A stretch of DNA of 64,000 bases from [Phormidium] sp. LEGE 05292. GTDB lineage: Bacteria; Cyanobacteriota; Cyanobacteriia; Cyanobacteriales; Aerosakkonemataceae. Each line of letters starts with the position of its first letter. Within the stretch, counting starts at the first letter, position 1. Position numbers and translations under genes: made by a program. Of the stretch, positions 19,451 to 30,830 are shown in pieces. The notes under the pieces are model-generated. The model ran no database searches and was not told the origin of the DNA. It saw nothing but the letters and a program-made list of their open reading frames with translations. The stretch is taken from assembly GCF_015207735.1 (NCBI RefSeq), contig NZ_JADEWG010000001.1, positions 124,001 to 188,000 on the forward strand, given 5' to 3'.

Positions 19451-19487
19451 TTCTGCATCCAAAAAAGAACCCTTGATGGATGCAGAA
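19451..19487 (+). promoter_or_regulatory. RNA hairpin over the acetyltransferase start
   Basis: TTCTGCATCC (19451-19460) and GGATGCAGAA (19478-19487) are perfect 10-bp inverted repeats. The 17-nt loop contains the purine-rich AAAAAAGAAC and the right arm begins just after the ATG at 19476. In mRNA this would sequester the initiation region unless opened, for example by ribosomes finishing the preceding gene. Confidence 0.45.
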
Positions 19488-20039
19488 CCTTGGATAGATT
19501 TAAGGAAGTACGATCAATCAAATTTCGATCGCGGTCGTTCCAATTGGATAATTTTACTTTGGTGGTTGGTGCAAGCGATCGTATTTCCCCTCACACCCCA
19601 CCAACTTCACGCACCCAGAAATACTTTACTACGTTTATTCGGTGCCAAAATCGGCAAAGGAGTAGTCATTCGACCGACCGCCCGTTTCACTTACCCTTGG
19701 AAAGTAGAAATCGGCGATTACAGCTGGATTGGTGATGACGTAGTTTTGTACAGTTTGGATTACATTCGCATCGGTCGTCACAGCGTTATTTCCCAAGAAT
19801 GCTACCTTTGCACCGGAAGTCACGACTTTCAAGACCCCACTTTTAGTTTAATTACCGCGCCGATTACTATTGGTAACGGCGTTTGGGTGGCAACTGATTC
19901 CTTTGTTGGCCCAGGTGTAGAAATTGGTGCAAATACTATAGTAGGGGCACGCAGTAGCGTATTTCGCAGTTTGCCAGCCGGACAAGTTTGTTGGGGTAGT
20001 CCCTGTCGTCCCCACCATCCGCGAAAAATGAACTTTTAG
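19476..20039 (+). CDS. WcaF-like acetyltransferase (hexapeptide repeat)
   Basis: 187-aa left-handed beta-helix acyltransferase of the colanic-acid WcaF type, expected to O-acetylate a sugar in the polysaccharide made by the two preceding glycosyltransferases. It starts with DLRKYDQSNFDRGRS, a membrane-proximal aromatic segment (WIILLWWLVQ) and then hexapeptide turns (IGKGVVIRPTARFTYPWKVEIGDYSWIG). The catalytic His lies in YLCTGSHDF and the closing signature is WGSPCRPHHPRKMNF. An in-frame ATG at 19416 would extend it by 20 residues and overlap the upstream gene; I prefer 19476 by family alignment. Confidence 0.8.
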   Translation: MDAEPWIDLRKYDQSNFDRGRSNWIILLWWLVQAIVFPLTPHQLHAPRNTLLRLFGAKIGKGVVIRPTARFTYPWKVEIGDYSWIGDDVVLYSLDYIRIGRHSVISQECYLCTGSHDFQDPTFSLITAPITIGNGVWVATDSFVGPGVEIGANTIVGARSSVFRSLPAGQVCWGSPCRPHHPRKMNF

Positions 20040-20088
20040 CAGAAGTTAGGAGATAGTTAAGAGGGTAGAAGGCAGAAGGATTTTTTCT

Positions 20089-20262
20089 GAAGTCTATAGG
20101 GCAGATAAATTGTTTGCGACTCTCGATCCAACAACGCGAAAATTATCGATCGCAAATCCCGAAACAGACGAACGTAAATCAATTCTTCTGACAGATACAG
20201 TGGGATTTATTCACGAACTTCCACCCCCACTAACGATCGATAATAAAATGTCACAGAGCTAA
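20089..20262 (+). pseudogene. hflX: Fragment of GTPase gene hflX
   Basis: The translated frame reads [20 protein letters not shown], then about 15 variable residues, then [17 protein letters not shown]. This is the switch I / G3 (DTVGF) part of the G domain of the ribosome-splitting GTPase HflX, about 45 codons. It lacks the P-loop, the G4 motif and any start codon, and after ELPPPL the reading departs from the family and stops at TAA 20260. It is therefore a relic left by deletion, lying between the acetyltransferase gene and the IS element. Confidence 0.8.
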
Positions 20263-20341
20263 GCAGATAAGAGCAAAAGGGGAAAAGGGGAAAAGGGGAA
20301 GTTAATTAACTTAAAAATCCAACCCTAATGTCGGCAGGGGT

Positions 20342-20369
20342 CTCCCGTTAACCTCCGGTATAACGGGAG
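20342..20369. repeat. IS left-end hairpin
   Basis: CTCCCGTTA (20342-20350) pairs with TAACGGGAG (20361-20369) around a 10-nt loop. It is the subterminal hairpin of the IS200/IS605 element, near the tnpA 3' end. Confidence 0.8.
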
Positions 20370-20412
20370 GGGAATGCCGATTTGATATAAAAGTGAGCGT
20401 AGCGAAAACGAT

Positions 20413-20655
20413 TTAATTCTCTGGTGTCGCTTGTTGGTCGACATATTTTTTTAACTGTTCAATGGTAACACCGCCACAACTAGCAACAAAATAGGAACCA
20501 GTCCAGAACACAGGTTTTTTATAAAACTGGTATAAATAATCAGGAAATTCTTTTCTAATTAAACGACTAGAGACAGTCTTTAAATTAGCAATGAGTGTTA
20601 TATTAGCTTGATGATTATAACCTACCAGTACAAAATCAAACCCAGTGACGAGCAA
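20413..20655 (-). pseudogene. tnpA: IS200/IS605 Y1 transposase TnpA, N-terminally truncated
   Basis: About 80 codons match the C-terminal half of the HUH single-strand transposase: IANLKTVSSRLIRKEFPDY, KPVFWTGSYFVASCGG and IEQLKKYVDQQ. Complete TnpA is about 135-140 aa with the HUH metal motif (HVHLL) and a CTKYR-like start; those are gone, and the open frame runs directly into the divergent tnpB start at 20608. The catalytic tyrosine helix is at most partly kept. Not expected to be active. Confidence 0.85.
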
Positions 20656-21616
20656 GTGTCTATCCTGGAAAATTGGATGGAATTATTGCGCCGTCACTGG
20701 AATTTTGCACTTGGTCAAAGGTTAGATTGGCTCAATTCAACTCGATGTCAGATTAACTATTGCTCTATTATTTCTGAACCGATTGGGGAAATACCAGAAA
20801 AAGTAGATTATTACACTCAACAAGCAGCACTTAAAGAAACTAAAGTATTATTTCCTGAATATAAGGAAATTTATACAGAAGTACAACAACTTAATTTACA
20901 AAGGTTAGATAAAGCCTGGAAGCGATGGTTAATTCCTGATAAATCAGGTAAACGTGGAGGAAGACCAAAATTTAAGAAAAAAGGCGAATTAAGGTCTATT
21001 AGTTTTTCGAGAGTAAATCATCCTAAAGCTGCCTGTTTTTTAGCAGGAAATACTTTAAGGATTCCTAAACTTGGTGGATTTCTAGTAGTTTTGCATCGTG
21101 ATATTCCTTTATGTTTTACTCCCAAAACAGCAACTATAGTTAGAAAAGCTGATGGTTATTACGTTTGTATTACTGCGTCAGATGAAACAATACCAGATTT
21201 AAAGCCAATTGATACAGTTAAAACTGCGGTAGGAATTGATGTAGGCTTAAAGGAATTTTTAACAACATCAGATAATGAAACTGTAGCAACACCACAATTC
21301 TACAGGAAAGTACAAAGTCATTTAGCACGTCAACAAAGATTTATATCACGGCGTTGTTAAAGTGAATCCACATAACACATCACAGAATTGTTCTGGTTGT
21401 GGCGTAAAAGTTCCGAAAACTTTATCAGTTAGAACTCATTGTTGTCCCAAGTGTAATTTAACTTTGGATCGTGATCAAAACGCTGCAATTAATATCTTGA
21501 TAAAAGCGTTACAAGCGGTGGGACTCATCGTTTCTGCGGGTGGAGGCTTCGTCAATAGACAGCCTGTGAAGCCTGAAGCTTGGGGTTTTAGTGGAGTGCA
21601 ATTAGCTCTATTTTAG
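20608..21616 (+). pseudogene. tnpB: TnpB RNA-guided nuclease gene with internal deletion
   Basis: Two frames together make a shortened TnpB. Codons 20608-21360 encode the N-terminal domain and RuvC I region (TAVGIDVGLKEFLTTSDNE, with the catalytic Asp), ending FYRKVQSHLARQQRFISRRC stop. In the +1 frame from about 21354, VKVNPHNTSQNCSGCG and CCPKCNLTLDRDQNAA give the zinc ribbon and RuvC III Asp. The usual segment between, about 90-100 aa including the RuvC II glutamate (VEDL motif), is missing. A single deletion with frameshift at about 21340-21356 explains it. Intact TnpB uses an omega RNA from the right end to cut DNA; this copy cannot. Confidence 0.85.
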
Positions 21617-21626
21617 TCCTAAGAAG

Positions 21627-21658
21627 CCCCCGTTATATTTCGCAGAAATTAACGGGGG
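21627..21658. repeat. IS right-end hairpin
   Basis: CCCCCGTTA (21627-21635) pairs with TAACGGGGG (21650-21658). It lies 10 bp past the tnpB stop, matches the left-end hairpin core, and would lie within the omega RNA / right-end region of an IS605-type element. Confidence 0.75.
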
Positions 21659-21743
21659 AGAACGTCACAATTTCATAACTCTCCCTAACTCAGAACGCAA
21701 AAAACGAAGCTAATAATTTTTCCTGTTCGCCGTTTCCTAACTT

Positions 21744-22139
21744 TTAATAAGGACATGGAATTCTTCTGGGATAACGAACTCGCTGCCTCGATCTGGGAAT
21801 ATAAACTTCTTCCTCTACACATATCTGTTCGGGAAATTCACTGCGATCGCGATCGAACCAACTACCACCTGAGCGAAATTGGGCGCGACATCCATTTGTT
21901 ACCCAAACAAAACCTGGGCGATAGTCCCAATCTCTACCACGTATACAAGGGGTGCGAGATAATACTCTTTCTAAAACTACGCCACGTCGGGTATCCATTG
22001 AACATCTTGCAGGTTGAAAATTAATACTCTGGCAAATAGCAGCGCTTTGAGCTGAAGCTGACTTAGCCATGATGATAGTAGCGGCAACTGCAACCGTAGC
22101 AGCACCAGCTAAAGCGACTTTTTGACACATATTGGTCAT
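21744..22139 (-). CDS. Secreted DUF3011-like protein
   Basis: 131-aa exported protein. A clear signal peptide (VALAGAATVAVAATIIMAKS, cleavage near ASAQS) is followed by one DUF3011-type module: a Cys start (ICQSINFQPARC), VVLERVLSRTPCIRGRDW, then GFVWVTNGCRAQF. The tail is basic with IPCPY. Six cysteines suggest disulfides in the periplasm. Domain function is unknown. Confidence 0.8.
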   Translation of the reverse strand: MTNMCQKVALAGAATVAVAATIIMAKSASAQSAAICQSINFQPARCSMDTRRGVVLERVLSRTPCIRGRDWDYRPGFVWVTNGCRAQFRSGGSWFDRDRSEFPEQICVEEEVYIPRSRQRVRYPRRIPCPY

Positions 22140-22294
22140 TAGTTAAACTCCTCACTGTACAGGGCTTAGGTAGCTTTTGCATCTGCCCCCCGATAGACCA
22201 ACAGTATCTCTAAGTTAGGTACTCTCGTCAACTACTTAGATTTTTGAGCATTTGATAACCTGGTTGGGTAATTGAAAGTTTTGATATCCATTAC

Positions 22295-22885
22295 TTAGGA
22301 TTTGTAACGCTTTTGAGGGGAGAGTATACGGGCTGCGATCGCACCACCAATAAAGCCAAACAAATGCCCTTGCCAAGAAATCCCAATTTGGGTTGGTAAA
22401 ACACCCCAAATCATACTACCGTAAATGAAAAGTACGATTAATGATAAAAGAATAGATCCTGGACTACGTTGAAAATAGCCCCGAAATACTAAATAACCCA
22501 GATATCCAAACACAACTCCACTAGCACCAATATGAATACTATGAGGTGGTGCAAATAGCCAAACACCTAGACCACTAACGATCATTGAAACGACACTGAC
22601 AACAAAAAAATCGCTGGTTTCTCGTAACATGATTAACCAGCCAAGAGTTACAAAGGGAATGGTGTTGGCTGCTAGGTGCACGAAGTTTCCATGTAGAAAG
22701 GGGGCAAATAATATGCCACGCAGTCCAATAGGCGAACCGGGAATAATCCCAAAGTTGTCCAGTTGACCGTGAAAAACGGTTAGGTCGAAAAATTCTAGAA
22801 TCCACATTAGGGCGACAGTTCCCCCCAAGATTAGTACTTGGGTTTTTAATTCATTAGCGATCGCTTTTACATCCTCGCGACTCAT
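22295..22885 (-). CDS. Rhomboid-family intramembrane serine protease
   Basis: 196-aa polytopic membrane protein with about six hydrophobic helices. The rhomboid features are in order: HGNFVHLAANTIPFVTLG (oxyanion-helix region with HxxxN), the nucleophile motif GASGVVFGYLGYLVFRG, and the catalytic His in SWQGHLFGFIGG. Both members of the Ser-His dyad are present. It cleaves transmembrane substrates within the inner membrane. Monocistronic, and the ATG at 22885 puts a short charged cytoplasmic N terminus before helix 1. Confidence 0.9.
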   Translation of the reverse strand: MSREDVKAIANELKTQVLILGGTVALMWILEFFDLTVFHGQLDNFGIIPGSPIGLRGILFAPFLHGNFVHLAANTIPFVTLGWLIMLRETSDFFVVSVVSMIVSGLGVWLFAPPHSIHIGASGVVFGYLGYLVFRGYFQRSPGSILLSLIVLFIYGSMIWGVLPTQIGISWQGHLFGFIGGAIAARILSPQKRYKS

Positions 22886-23433
22886 TTCTTTTCCTCTGGG
22901 ATAGCAAGTTGTATATGTCTAAGGTAGCAACTTCAGGGATAAAGTCTAGCCATTCAGATAGGTTTGGGAGGTGTAGGGAAGTCAGGTGGCAACAACCTGG
23001 GTCAGTTCCTTGGTATTTGGCAATATATGTTTAGCTTAGCGATCGTCTTGATTCCAAAATTGATCCTATAAGTACAATTACCCGTATAAATACTTAAATA
23101 ACTATTTTTTTACCTACATAAATACATATTAACTACAGCACCAACTCCTATGCAAAAAATTTTTATTTATAGTTTAATTAAAAATAAAAATATTCGGGAA
23201 ACTAGATCGTAATAATAACTAATATTCCGAGGCAATTTGAGAATAAATAACTAGTTTCCTATGTATATCTAGCATTGAACTTTAGTGAATTAACAGCAAT
23301 TTAATATAGAGATTGATTACTATAAAGACTTAGTAAAAACAGCGAAAACATATTGCTTTTCACTAAATACTAGAAGATATTCATAAACAAGAGTAAATCT
23401 TTAACTTCTAACGGAAATTACAGGAATAAATCC
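22886..23433. other. Long AT-rich upstream region of the PEP-CTERM gene
   Basis: 548 bp with no convincing ORF, RNA gene or strong inverted repeat. The half nearest 23434 is very AT-rich and would be the 5' untranslated or promoter region of the PEP-CTERM protein; AGGAATAAATCC before the ATG gives a modest ribosome-binding site. Confidence 0.3.
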
Positions 23434-24171
23434 ATGCAATCTAAATTTTTAACAGGATTAATGATCGCTACAGCTTCAGTAGCCAGCGTATTTTACACCA
23501 CAACAGCTAGTGCTTTGCAACTTAGCAACTCAATGTGGTCTCAGTTCAATAAATACGTACAAACAGAGCGTTTACAACTTGAAGGAGCCGAGCTTTTAGA
23601 GCTAGATCCTGCTAGTTTGAGATGGGAAAATGGTGTTAATGACGCAGAGATTTACTTTATTAATGAAGGCGCAGGTTTTAGAAATGCTCTCTACTATTCT
23701 GTGAATAATGGCCCTGAGAAGCTAATTTGGGGCGATATTGCTTCTCCTAACAGCATTTTGTCAGAAAGTGATGGCCCGATGAAATTAGGTCAAGGTTTTA
23801 GTTTAGGCAGCTACCAAGGTAATACTCAGTTATCTTTGTCCCTTGCTGCTAATGGCAACAAAAGTGCTATGTACGGTGGTGTCGCCGCTAATAACGCTGA
23901 TGGATTACAGCACATGGTTGCTTATAATGTGAATGCTGGTGGCGAAAATTGGGTATTAATTGGTTTTGAAGATTTATTTGGAGCTGAAGGGGCAACTGGT
24001 GGCAATAACCAAAACTCTGACCGCGATTTTAATGATGTAGTGGTTGCGGTTCGTGGTGTTAAAGGTACTGCCTTCGCTAGCGTACCTGAACCTTCTGCAA
24101 TGCTTGCTTTGTTAGGCGTAGGATCTTTTTTAGGATTGCGCCGTCGTCGCCAAAGCACGAATGAAATTTAA
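23434..24171 (+). CDS. DUF4114 protein with PEP-CTERM sorting signal
   Basis: 245-aa exported protein. There is an N-terminal signal peptide (to about residue 27, TASALQ). The DUF4114 module has its hallmark C-terminal motif, WVLIGFEDL followed by DRDFNDVVVAVRG, an acidic calcium-binding-like strand. The end is a textbook PEP-CTERM signal: VPEPSAMLALLGVGSFLG then RRRR, recognised by an exosortase that anchors or releases the protein at the cell surface, often with exopolysaccharide. The exosortase is not in this window. Confidence 0.9.
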   Translation: MQSKFLTGLMIATASVASVFYTTTASALQLSNSMWSQFNKYVQTERLQLEGAELLELDPASLRWENGVNDAEIYFINEGAGFRNALYYSVNNGPEKLIWGDIASPNSILSESDGPMKLGQGFSLGSYQGNTQLSLSLAANGNKSAMYGGVAANNADGLQHMVAYNVNAGGENWVLIGFEDLFGAEGATGGNNQNSDRDFNDVVVAVRGVKGTAFASVPEPSAMLALLGVGSFLGLRRRRQSTNEI

Positions 24172-24306
24172 TAAAGATAAGGCTATAACGTTAATCAAAG
24201 CTGGTCTGTTGTCAGGACTAAAATCCTGCTACTTGGGAAGACTGTTAGCGATAGCCTTTACTACAAACTTGATGAGAGTTAGAAATTTTTTGTTCCCTGT
24301 TGACCT

Positions 24307-25206
24307 TTATTCCAGCGCAAATACCATTTGTGGGAGTAACAGAACATTCCCCTCTGAATTAACTACTTTACCAATGCCCAAAAAGCGATCGTCTTCGTGA
24401 TAAATTTGCTGCACATTTCCTAAGTGTTCGGTTGAAATATCTGAAAGTGGAATGCGTTGACCTTGACACCAAGCTTTAGCTTCTTTTGCTGATAGATTGA
24501 TTATTGCTAAATGTTCTAAAACTGTTTCTGGGGAAATGGGGTTAAATGTTCCTTGTTCTAGCTGAGTTTCTAAGTCGGCAAAAGTCAAACTTTTGGTTAA
24601 TTGTAAGCCACAACTGGCGGTGCGAGTTAAGGCGGCGAGAGTTCCTCCTGTTTGTAAAACTATTCCTAAATCGCGTGCGATCGCTCTAATATAAGTACCA
24701 GGCCCACAAGCGATTTCCAGGTCTAATTCGGGAAATTCTCCCCCACGCCAATCTAAAATATCTATTTGATGAATTTCCACAGGTCTAGGGGCAACAATAA
24801 TGTTTTCTCCGGCACGAGCTAAGTCATATAAACGTTTACCTTGGACTTGAATTGCACTATAATTAGGTGGGATTTGTTGAATAATTCCCTGAAACTTTTC
24901 CAAAGCTATTTTCACTGCTTCTAAAGTTAAGTTATTTGCGGATTTTTCGGCAATTACTTCTCCTTGTAAATCATCTGTAGTCGTAGTTATTCCTAATTTA
25001 ATAGTGGCGCGATAAGCCTTATCTTCCCGCAGGTATTGTAACAGGCGAGTTGCTTTACCCAACGCAATGGGTAAAACGCCCGTTGCTGCGGGATCTAATG
25101 TTCCGCCATGTCCGACTTTTTTTTGACGTAAAAGACGGCGTACTTTAGCTACGCAGTCATGAGAAGTAATACCAAAGGGTTTGTTTAAGTTAAGGAAACC
25201 TTGCAC
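24307..25206 (-). CDS. truB: tRNA pseudouridine(55) synthase TruB
   Basis: 299-aa enzyme making pseudouridine 55 in the T loop of tRNAs. LNLNKPFGITSHDCVAKVRR is motif I, GHGGTLDPAATGVLPIALG holds the catalytic Asp38, and CGPGTYIRAIARDLG is a later conserved motif. A PUA-like C-terminal region follows (about 230-299). It ends 27 bp before, and has its start just downstream of, the DUF1400 hydrolase gene on the same strand, so the two may be co-transcribed. Confidence 0.94.
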   Translation of the reverse strand: MQGFLNLNKPFGITSHDCVAKVRRLLRQKKVGHGGTLDPAATGVLPIALGKATRLLQYLREDKAYRATIKLGITTTTDDLQGEVIAEKSANNLTLEAVKIALEKFQGIIQQIPPNYSAIQVQGKRLYDLARAGENIIVAPRPVEIHQIDILDWRGGEFPELDLEIACGPGTYIRAIARDLGIVLQTGGTLAALTRTASCGLQLTKSLTFADLETQLEQGTFNPISPETVLEHLAIINLSAKEAKAWCQGQRIPLSDISTEHLGNVQQIYHEDDRFLGIGKVVNSEGNVLLLPQMVFALE

Positions 25207-25233
25207 GATTTAGTAATTAATAATTGGTGATTT

Positions 25234-26934
25234 TTAGTTACGCTTAGTGGGCGAGATTACCGTTTCTGGTGATGGACGCTCTAAAGCTAATTTTAACTCA
25301 GCTTCGGTGAGCGATCGCACCAAACTTAAAGGCAAAGGCTCTTGACTTAAATATCCAATGTAGGATGGAGTCAAATAAGCTTGATATTCTCTCTGATCGG
25401 CAACATAAAATTTAAAGAAAGCCACACTGAAAACTTTTATGTAATCACGCGCCAAGGCAGGATTTGGGCCTATTACTGATGACGGCAAAGGTACACTAGA
25501 TTGAGATTCAGCTAAAGTAGAAAAATGTGTACCGTTATTCATGATTAATAAGTATTTTTGGGGATCGTTTAGCCAAGTAAAAGGCACAATTTGTTCTGGT
25601 AAAGCGGGTGCAACTGTATCAGCAGTACCCGCAACTATAGCCACAGGAATATTAATATTTTGCAGTCCGTCTTTACCAAAAACGCTACTACCAATAGGGT
25701 TAATAGCAATTATCGCTTTGACTCTTGAATCTTGCAAATCATAATTGTAATTGGGTAAAACTAAAGCGCGACATTGCAATAAGAGTGACAAATTCCAAGT
25801 AGAATTAATTGCAGCACAATCTTTTTGTAGACTATTAAAATCGATACCTGCACCTGCTAAAGCTAATGTAGTATAACCGCCGAAAGATTGACCAATTACT
25901 CCCACTTGTTGAGTATTTATCCGACCTTGATACAAAGGATCTGTTTGAGAAAGTCTCTCTAATTCATCGAGGAGAAACTTAACATCTAAAGGTCTATTAG
26001 TAAATTCGTAAGGTTGAGCAGCTTCTTCTGCTTTACCTGCAAACAAATTTTGCAATTGCTGTGCATTACTACCAGGATGTTCCAACACAGCAACCGCTAG
26101 TCCAAATGAAGCTAAATGTTGGGCTAAATAAGCAAAGGTTTCTCTATCTGAACCTACACCATGAGAAATTACAATTACTGGTGCTGGAGTTGTTTGCTGA
26201 TTAATGTTATCAGAAATTGGTAAATAAATATCTGCTTTAAAATTGCGGTTGCGGCGTAGGTCTTGTAATTGTATTGTTTGCTTATTAACTGTGAAAGATC
26301 CTGGTTGGCGTAAGTTGGGTAATGTAGCTATTTGTGCAGCAGTTTGATTAGCTACTAAAGTAGTCCCTTGTTCATTAACAGCTGCAATTGCTTTATTAGA
26401 TTGCTCGATTAATTTGGATAAATCATCTGCAAGTTGTAAACCTCTTGTTAAATCAATTCTGACTCCAGATGCAGGAAATTTTCGCAAAACATTTAGTAAG
26501 GTAATTCCCTCTGGATCGTTGGCGGCGGAAATTAAAGCTTGTTGAATTGGTTGGGAACCATATTCTCCAGATTCCGTCTGAATAACTTGTCCTAATCTTC
26601 GCAGTAAAATTTCTGCTTGTGGTGTGTTGAAGAATTGAGAAACCGCGATCGGTCTGACTTCTAAACGTTTGAGTAATATCTGACGTAACAGGGCTTGTTT
26701 TTGAGGATTAACATATTGAACGTAAGGAGCTAAATCCTGGTTAACTACTCCTCTTTTAGCGTAAGCTTCCAAAGAATTTACAGAAATTGTACGTTTTAAT
26801 ATGTCTAAAGACACTTGCACTCGCTCTGCGGATCTTGCAGGAAAAGTAGATCCAATACTTGTCAGCAGAGAAATTCCTAGTAAAATTCCTACCCAATTAA
26901 ATGATTTGCCGATCGAGTAAGTTAATTGACGCAT
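25234..26934 (-). CDS. Alpha/beta hydrolase with N-terminal DUF1400 domain
   Basis: 566-aa exported protein. A signal peptide (about residues 10-35) is followed by the cyanobacterial DUF1400 module (AERVQVSLDILKRTISVNSL and the LLRRLGQVIQ region, to about 200), then an alpha/beta hydrolase related to platelet-activating-factor acetylhydrolases: PVIVISHGVGSDRETFAYLA (oxyanion region), nucleophile elbow GQSFGGYTTLALAG, and an acid/His pair later (VAGTADTVAP, NNGTHFS). Expected esterase or lipase in the periplasm. It lies 27 bp upstream of truB. Confidence 0.85.
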   Translation of the reverse strand: MRQLTYSIGKSFNWVGILLGISLLTSIGSTFPARSAERVQVSLDILKRTISVNSLEAYAKRGVVNQDLAPYVQYVNPQKQALLRQILLKRLEVRPIAVSQFFNTPQAEILLRRLGQVIQTESGEYGSQPIQQALISAANDPEGITLLNVLRKFPASGVRIDLTRGLQLADDLSKLIEQSNKAIAAVNEQGTTLVANQTAAQIATLPNLRQPGSFTVNKQTIQLQDLRRNRNFKADIYLPISDNINQQTTPAPVIVISHGVGSDRETFAYLAQHLASFGLAVAVLEHPGSNAQQLQNLFAGKAEEAAQPYEFTNRPLDVKFLLDELERLSQTDPLYQGRINTQQVGVIGQSFGGYTTLALAGAGIDFNSLQKDCAAINSTWNLSLLLQCRALVLPNYNYDLQDSRVKAIIAINPIGSSVFGKDGLQNINIPVAIVAGTADTVAPALPEQIVPFTWLNDPQKYLLIMNNGTHFSTLAESQSSVPLPSSVIGPNPALARDYIKVFSVAFFKFYVADQREYQAYLTPSYIGYLSQEPLPLSLVRSLTEAELKLALERPSPETVISPTKRN

Positions 26935-27211
26935 AATTTAGGAGGTTTCATAAAGACAAATTCTGCAATAACTTAGCTGTTCATCGTTCCAAGAAAGTAC
27001 AACGATGCTCATTACCTACTTCTATACTGACTAACAATTTTCCAAAAGTCGAGACTTTTGTGATTTTAAACAAAGCTGCAAATCAGCCTTACACAAATAT
27101 CGAAGAATTTGTTAGAATATATAACCTATTATCTTTTTATCGAATCAGGAAATAGTCGGAAATTAGTTCTGCGATATTCACTGAAATTTAACTTATAGTT
27201 ATCGCCAGAAA

Positions 27212-28135
27212 TTAATGCTTTTTCCCCAAGGCAATAGTCATTGAACCAACTACAACTAAAAGTGCACCCAAAACTCCTAAAATTGTCAGGTTGTTGGTTA
27301 CAACCCAAGTTGGAAATAAAAATGCTACTATCCAAACGGATATTAAAGTAACAATGGGAGCACTAGATATTACTGCGCTGACTCGTGATGCTTCCCAATG
27401 TTCTAAAGATTCCGCAAAAGCGCCGTAAGCAATAATTGTATTCAACCCACAAAAAATCAGCATAGAAAACTGCAAAGGCGTTAAGCTAAGTATAGATTGG
27501 GGTTGAGCAAAAGGAGCGAATAAAACAGAACAAATGCCATAAATTAATAGCATGACATTGGCTGAAGTTAATTGTTGCAAAAGTTGTTTTTGAGCTAAAC
27601 CGTACACTGCCCAAACTATAGCAGCTATAATAATTAAAGCTGAACCAAATAAATATGTTCCTTGAGCATTAATCAAGGTTTTTAGTTGTTCATTAAAAAA
27701 CAAAGCAAATCCTAACGTTAACACTCCTAAACCTGTCCATTGCATCAGGGTATAACGTTCTTGAAAAATATAGATTCCTCCTAATCCCATTAACACGGGA
27801 GCAAGTTGAATTAAAACTTGGGCATTTGCTGGAGTTGTGTAGGCTAAACCTATTAAATACAGGATATAGTTGAGGGCTAAAAATATGCTAGCAATTACCA
27901 ACAAACTTAAAGGAAGAGAACGTAATTTTTCCCCAGAAGGTAGTTGCTTTCTGGTAGCTAAATACACTCCAAGTAATCCAAAAGACATGAAAAATCTAAA
28001 CCAAGTAACGGTGTAGGGATCTAATCCTTGAAGTGTTACTTTTAGGGCTATGGGTAGAATACCCCATAAGAAAACGGTTAATAGTGATAACCCTAACCCT
28101 AAACGCCATTTTCCCGAACTTTGATGAAGTAACAT
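27212..28135 (-). CDS. EamA/DMT-family transporter
   Basis: 307-aa inner-membrane protein with ten predicted helices in two EamA halves (about 14-145 and 160-300), typical of the drug/metabolite transporter superfamily. Motifs include WFRFFMSFGLLGVYLA in the first half and a Pro/Gly-rich loop before FNEQLKTLINAQG. Substrate unknown; relatives export amino acids or metabolites. Flanked by intergenic regions on both sides. Confidence 0.85.
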   Translation of the reverse strand: MLLHQSSGKWRLGLGLSLLTVFLWGILPIALKVTLQGLDPYTVTWFRFFMSFGLLGVYLATRKQLPSGEKLRSLPLSLLVIASIFLALNYILYLIGLAYTTPANAQVLIQLAPVLMGLGGIYIFQERYTLMQWTGLGVLTLGFALFFNEQLKTLINAQGTYLFGSALIIIAAIVWAVYGLAQKQLLQQLTSANVMLLIYGICSVLFAPFAQPQSILSLTPLQFSMLIFCGLNTIIAYGAFAESLEHWEASRVSAVISSAPIVTLISVWIVAFLFPTWVVTNNLTILGVLGALLVVVGSMTIALGKKH

Positions 28136-28292
28136 TAGGCAATTTTAGATTTTGAAGTGGATATTCAATACTAAATCGGGGTTAACTACACCCTTGATCT
28201 TTTATAATGAACCGCTCCAGACGCAGAGGACACAGAGACAAGAGGGAGAATATAGAGTGGGTAATTAACCCGTATTCGGGATAATTACCTTT

Positions 28293-30365
<2,073 letters not shown>

Positions 30366-30516
30366 CTAAGCACAAATACTAGTGTAACGTTCTGTATAGA
30401 AATAGCCATCCTATTTAAGTTGTAAACTCTTCCTCTTTCCTCTGTGTCCTCTGTGCCTCTGCGGTTCAAAAAACATTTAAACTTTAAAATTATGTAAGAT
30501 TGTTTGAGGTAAAAAA

Positions 30517-30735
30517 ATGAGAGTTTGGTTTGCTAGTTTCCTGTTATTGTTTGCTTTAGCACAACTCTTTAACTGGATGAAACACTTATCTTTGCCATTA
30601 CCAGTGTTCATTTTAGGTGGGTTGCTTTTAGCGATCGCATCTAACTATAATAAGCGATCGGGCTGGCCTTTTTGCAATCAAATATCCAACTCAGAAGTTA
30701 AACATATTGAAGCACCAACAGACAGATTAGATTGA
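30517..30735 (+). CDS. Small membrane protein, conserved hypothetical
   Basis: 72-aa protein with two hydrophobic helices (VWFASFLLLFALAQL and PLPVFILGGLLLAIASNY) separated by a short loop with WMKHLSLP, then a polar tail. GAGGTAAAAAA precedes the ATG. Composition and hydrophobic pattern support a genuine inner-membrane gene; no function known. Confidence 0.55.
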   Translation: MRVWFASFLLLFALAQLFNWMKHLSLPLPVFILGGLLLAIASNYNKRSGWPFCNQISNSEVKHIEAPTDRLD

Positions 30736-30830
30736 TAGAAATATGAATCTTAGAATTAGAGTTAGTGCGATCGCTTGATCTGTCACCACTATCTTACAAT
30801 TAACATTTTCTGACCAACCCAACAAATTAC

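Larger units (their letters stand above)
20330..21660. mobile_element. Decayed IS200/IS605-family insertion sequence
   Basis: The element comprises a left hairpin (20342-20369), a 5'-truncated tnpA on the minus strand, a divergent tnpB carrying an internal deletion and frameshift, and a right hairpin (21627-21658). Both hairpins share the arm CCCGTTA/TAACGGG, typical of the subterminal structures recognised by Y1 transposases, and there are no terminal inverted repeats, as expected for the family. With both genes damaged the copy should be immobile unless supplied in trans. Exact ends are uncertain by several tens of bases. Confidence 0.85.

Noticed and set aside
24161-24400. 79-aa plus-strand ORF after the PEP-CTERM gene
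   Set aside because: It overlaps the end of that gene and the end of truB and has no coherent domain.
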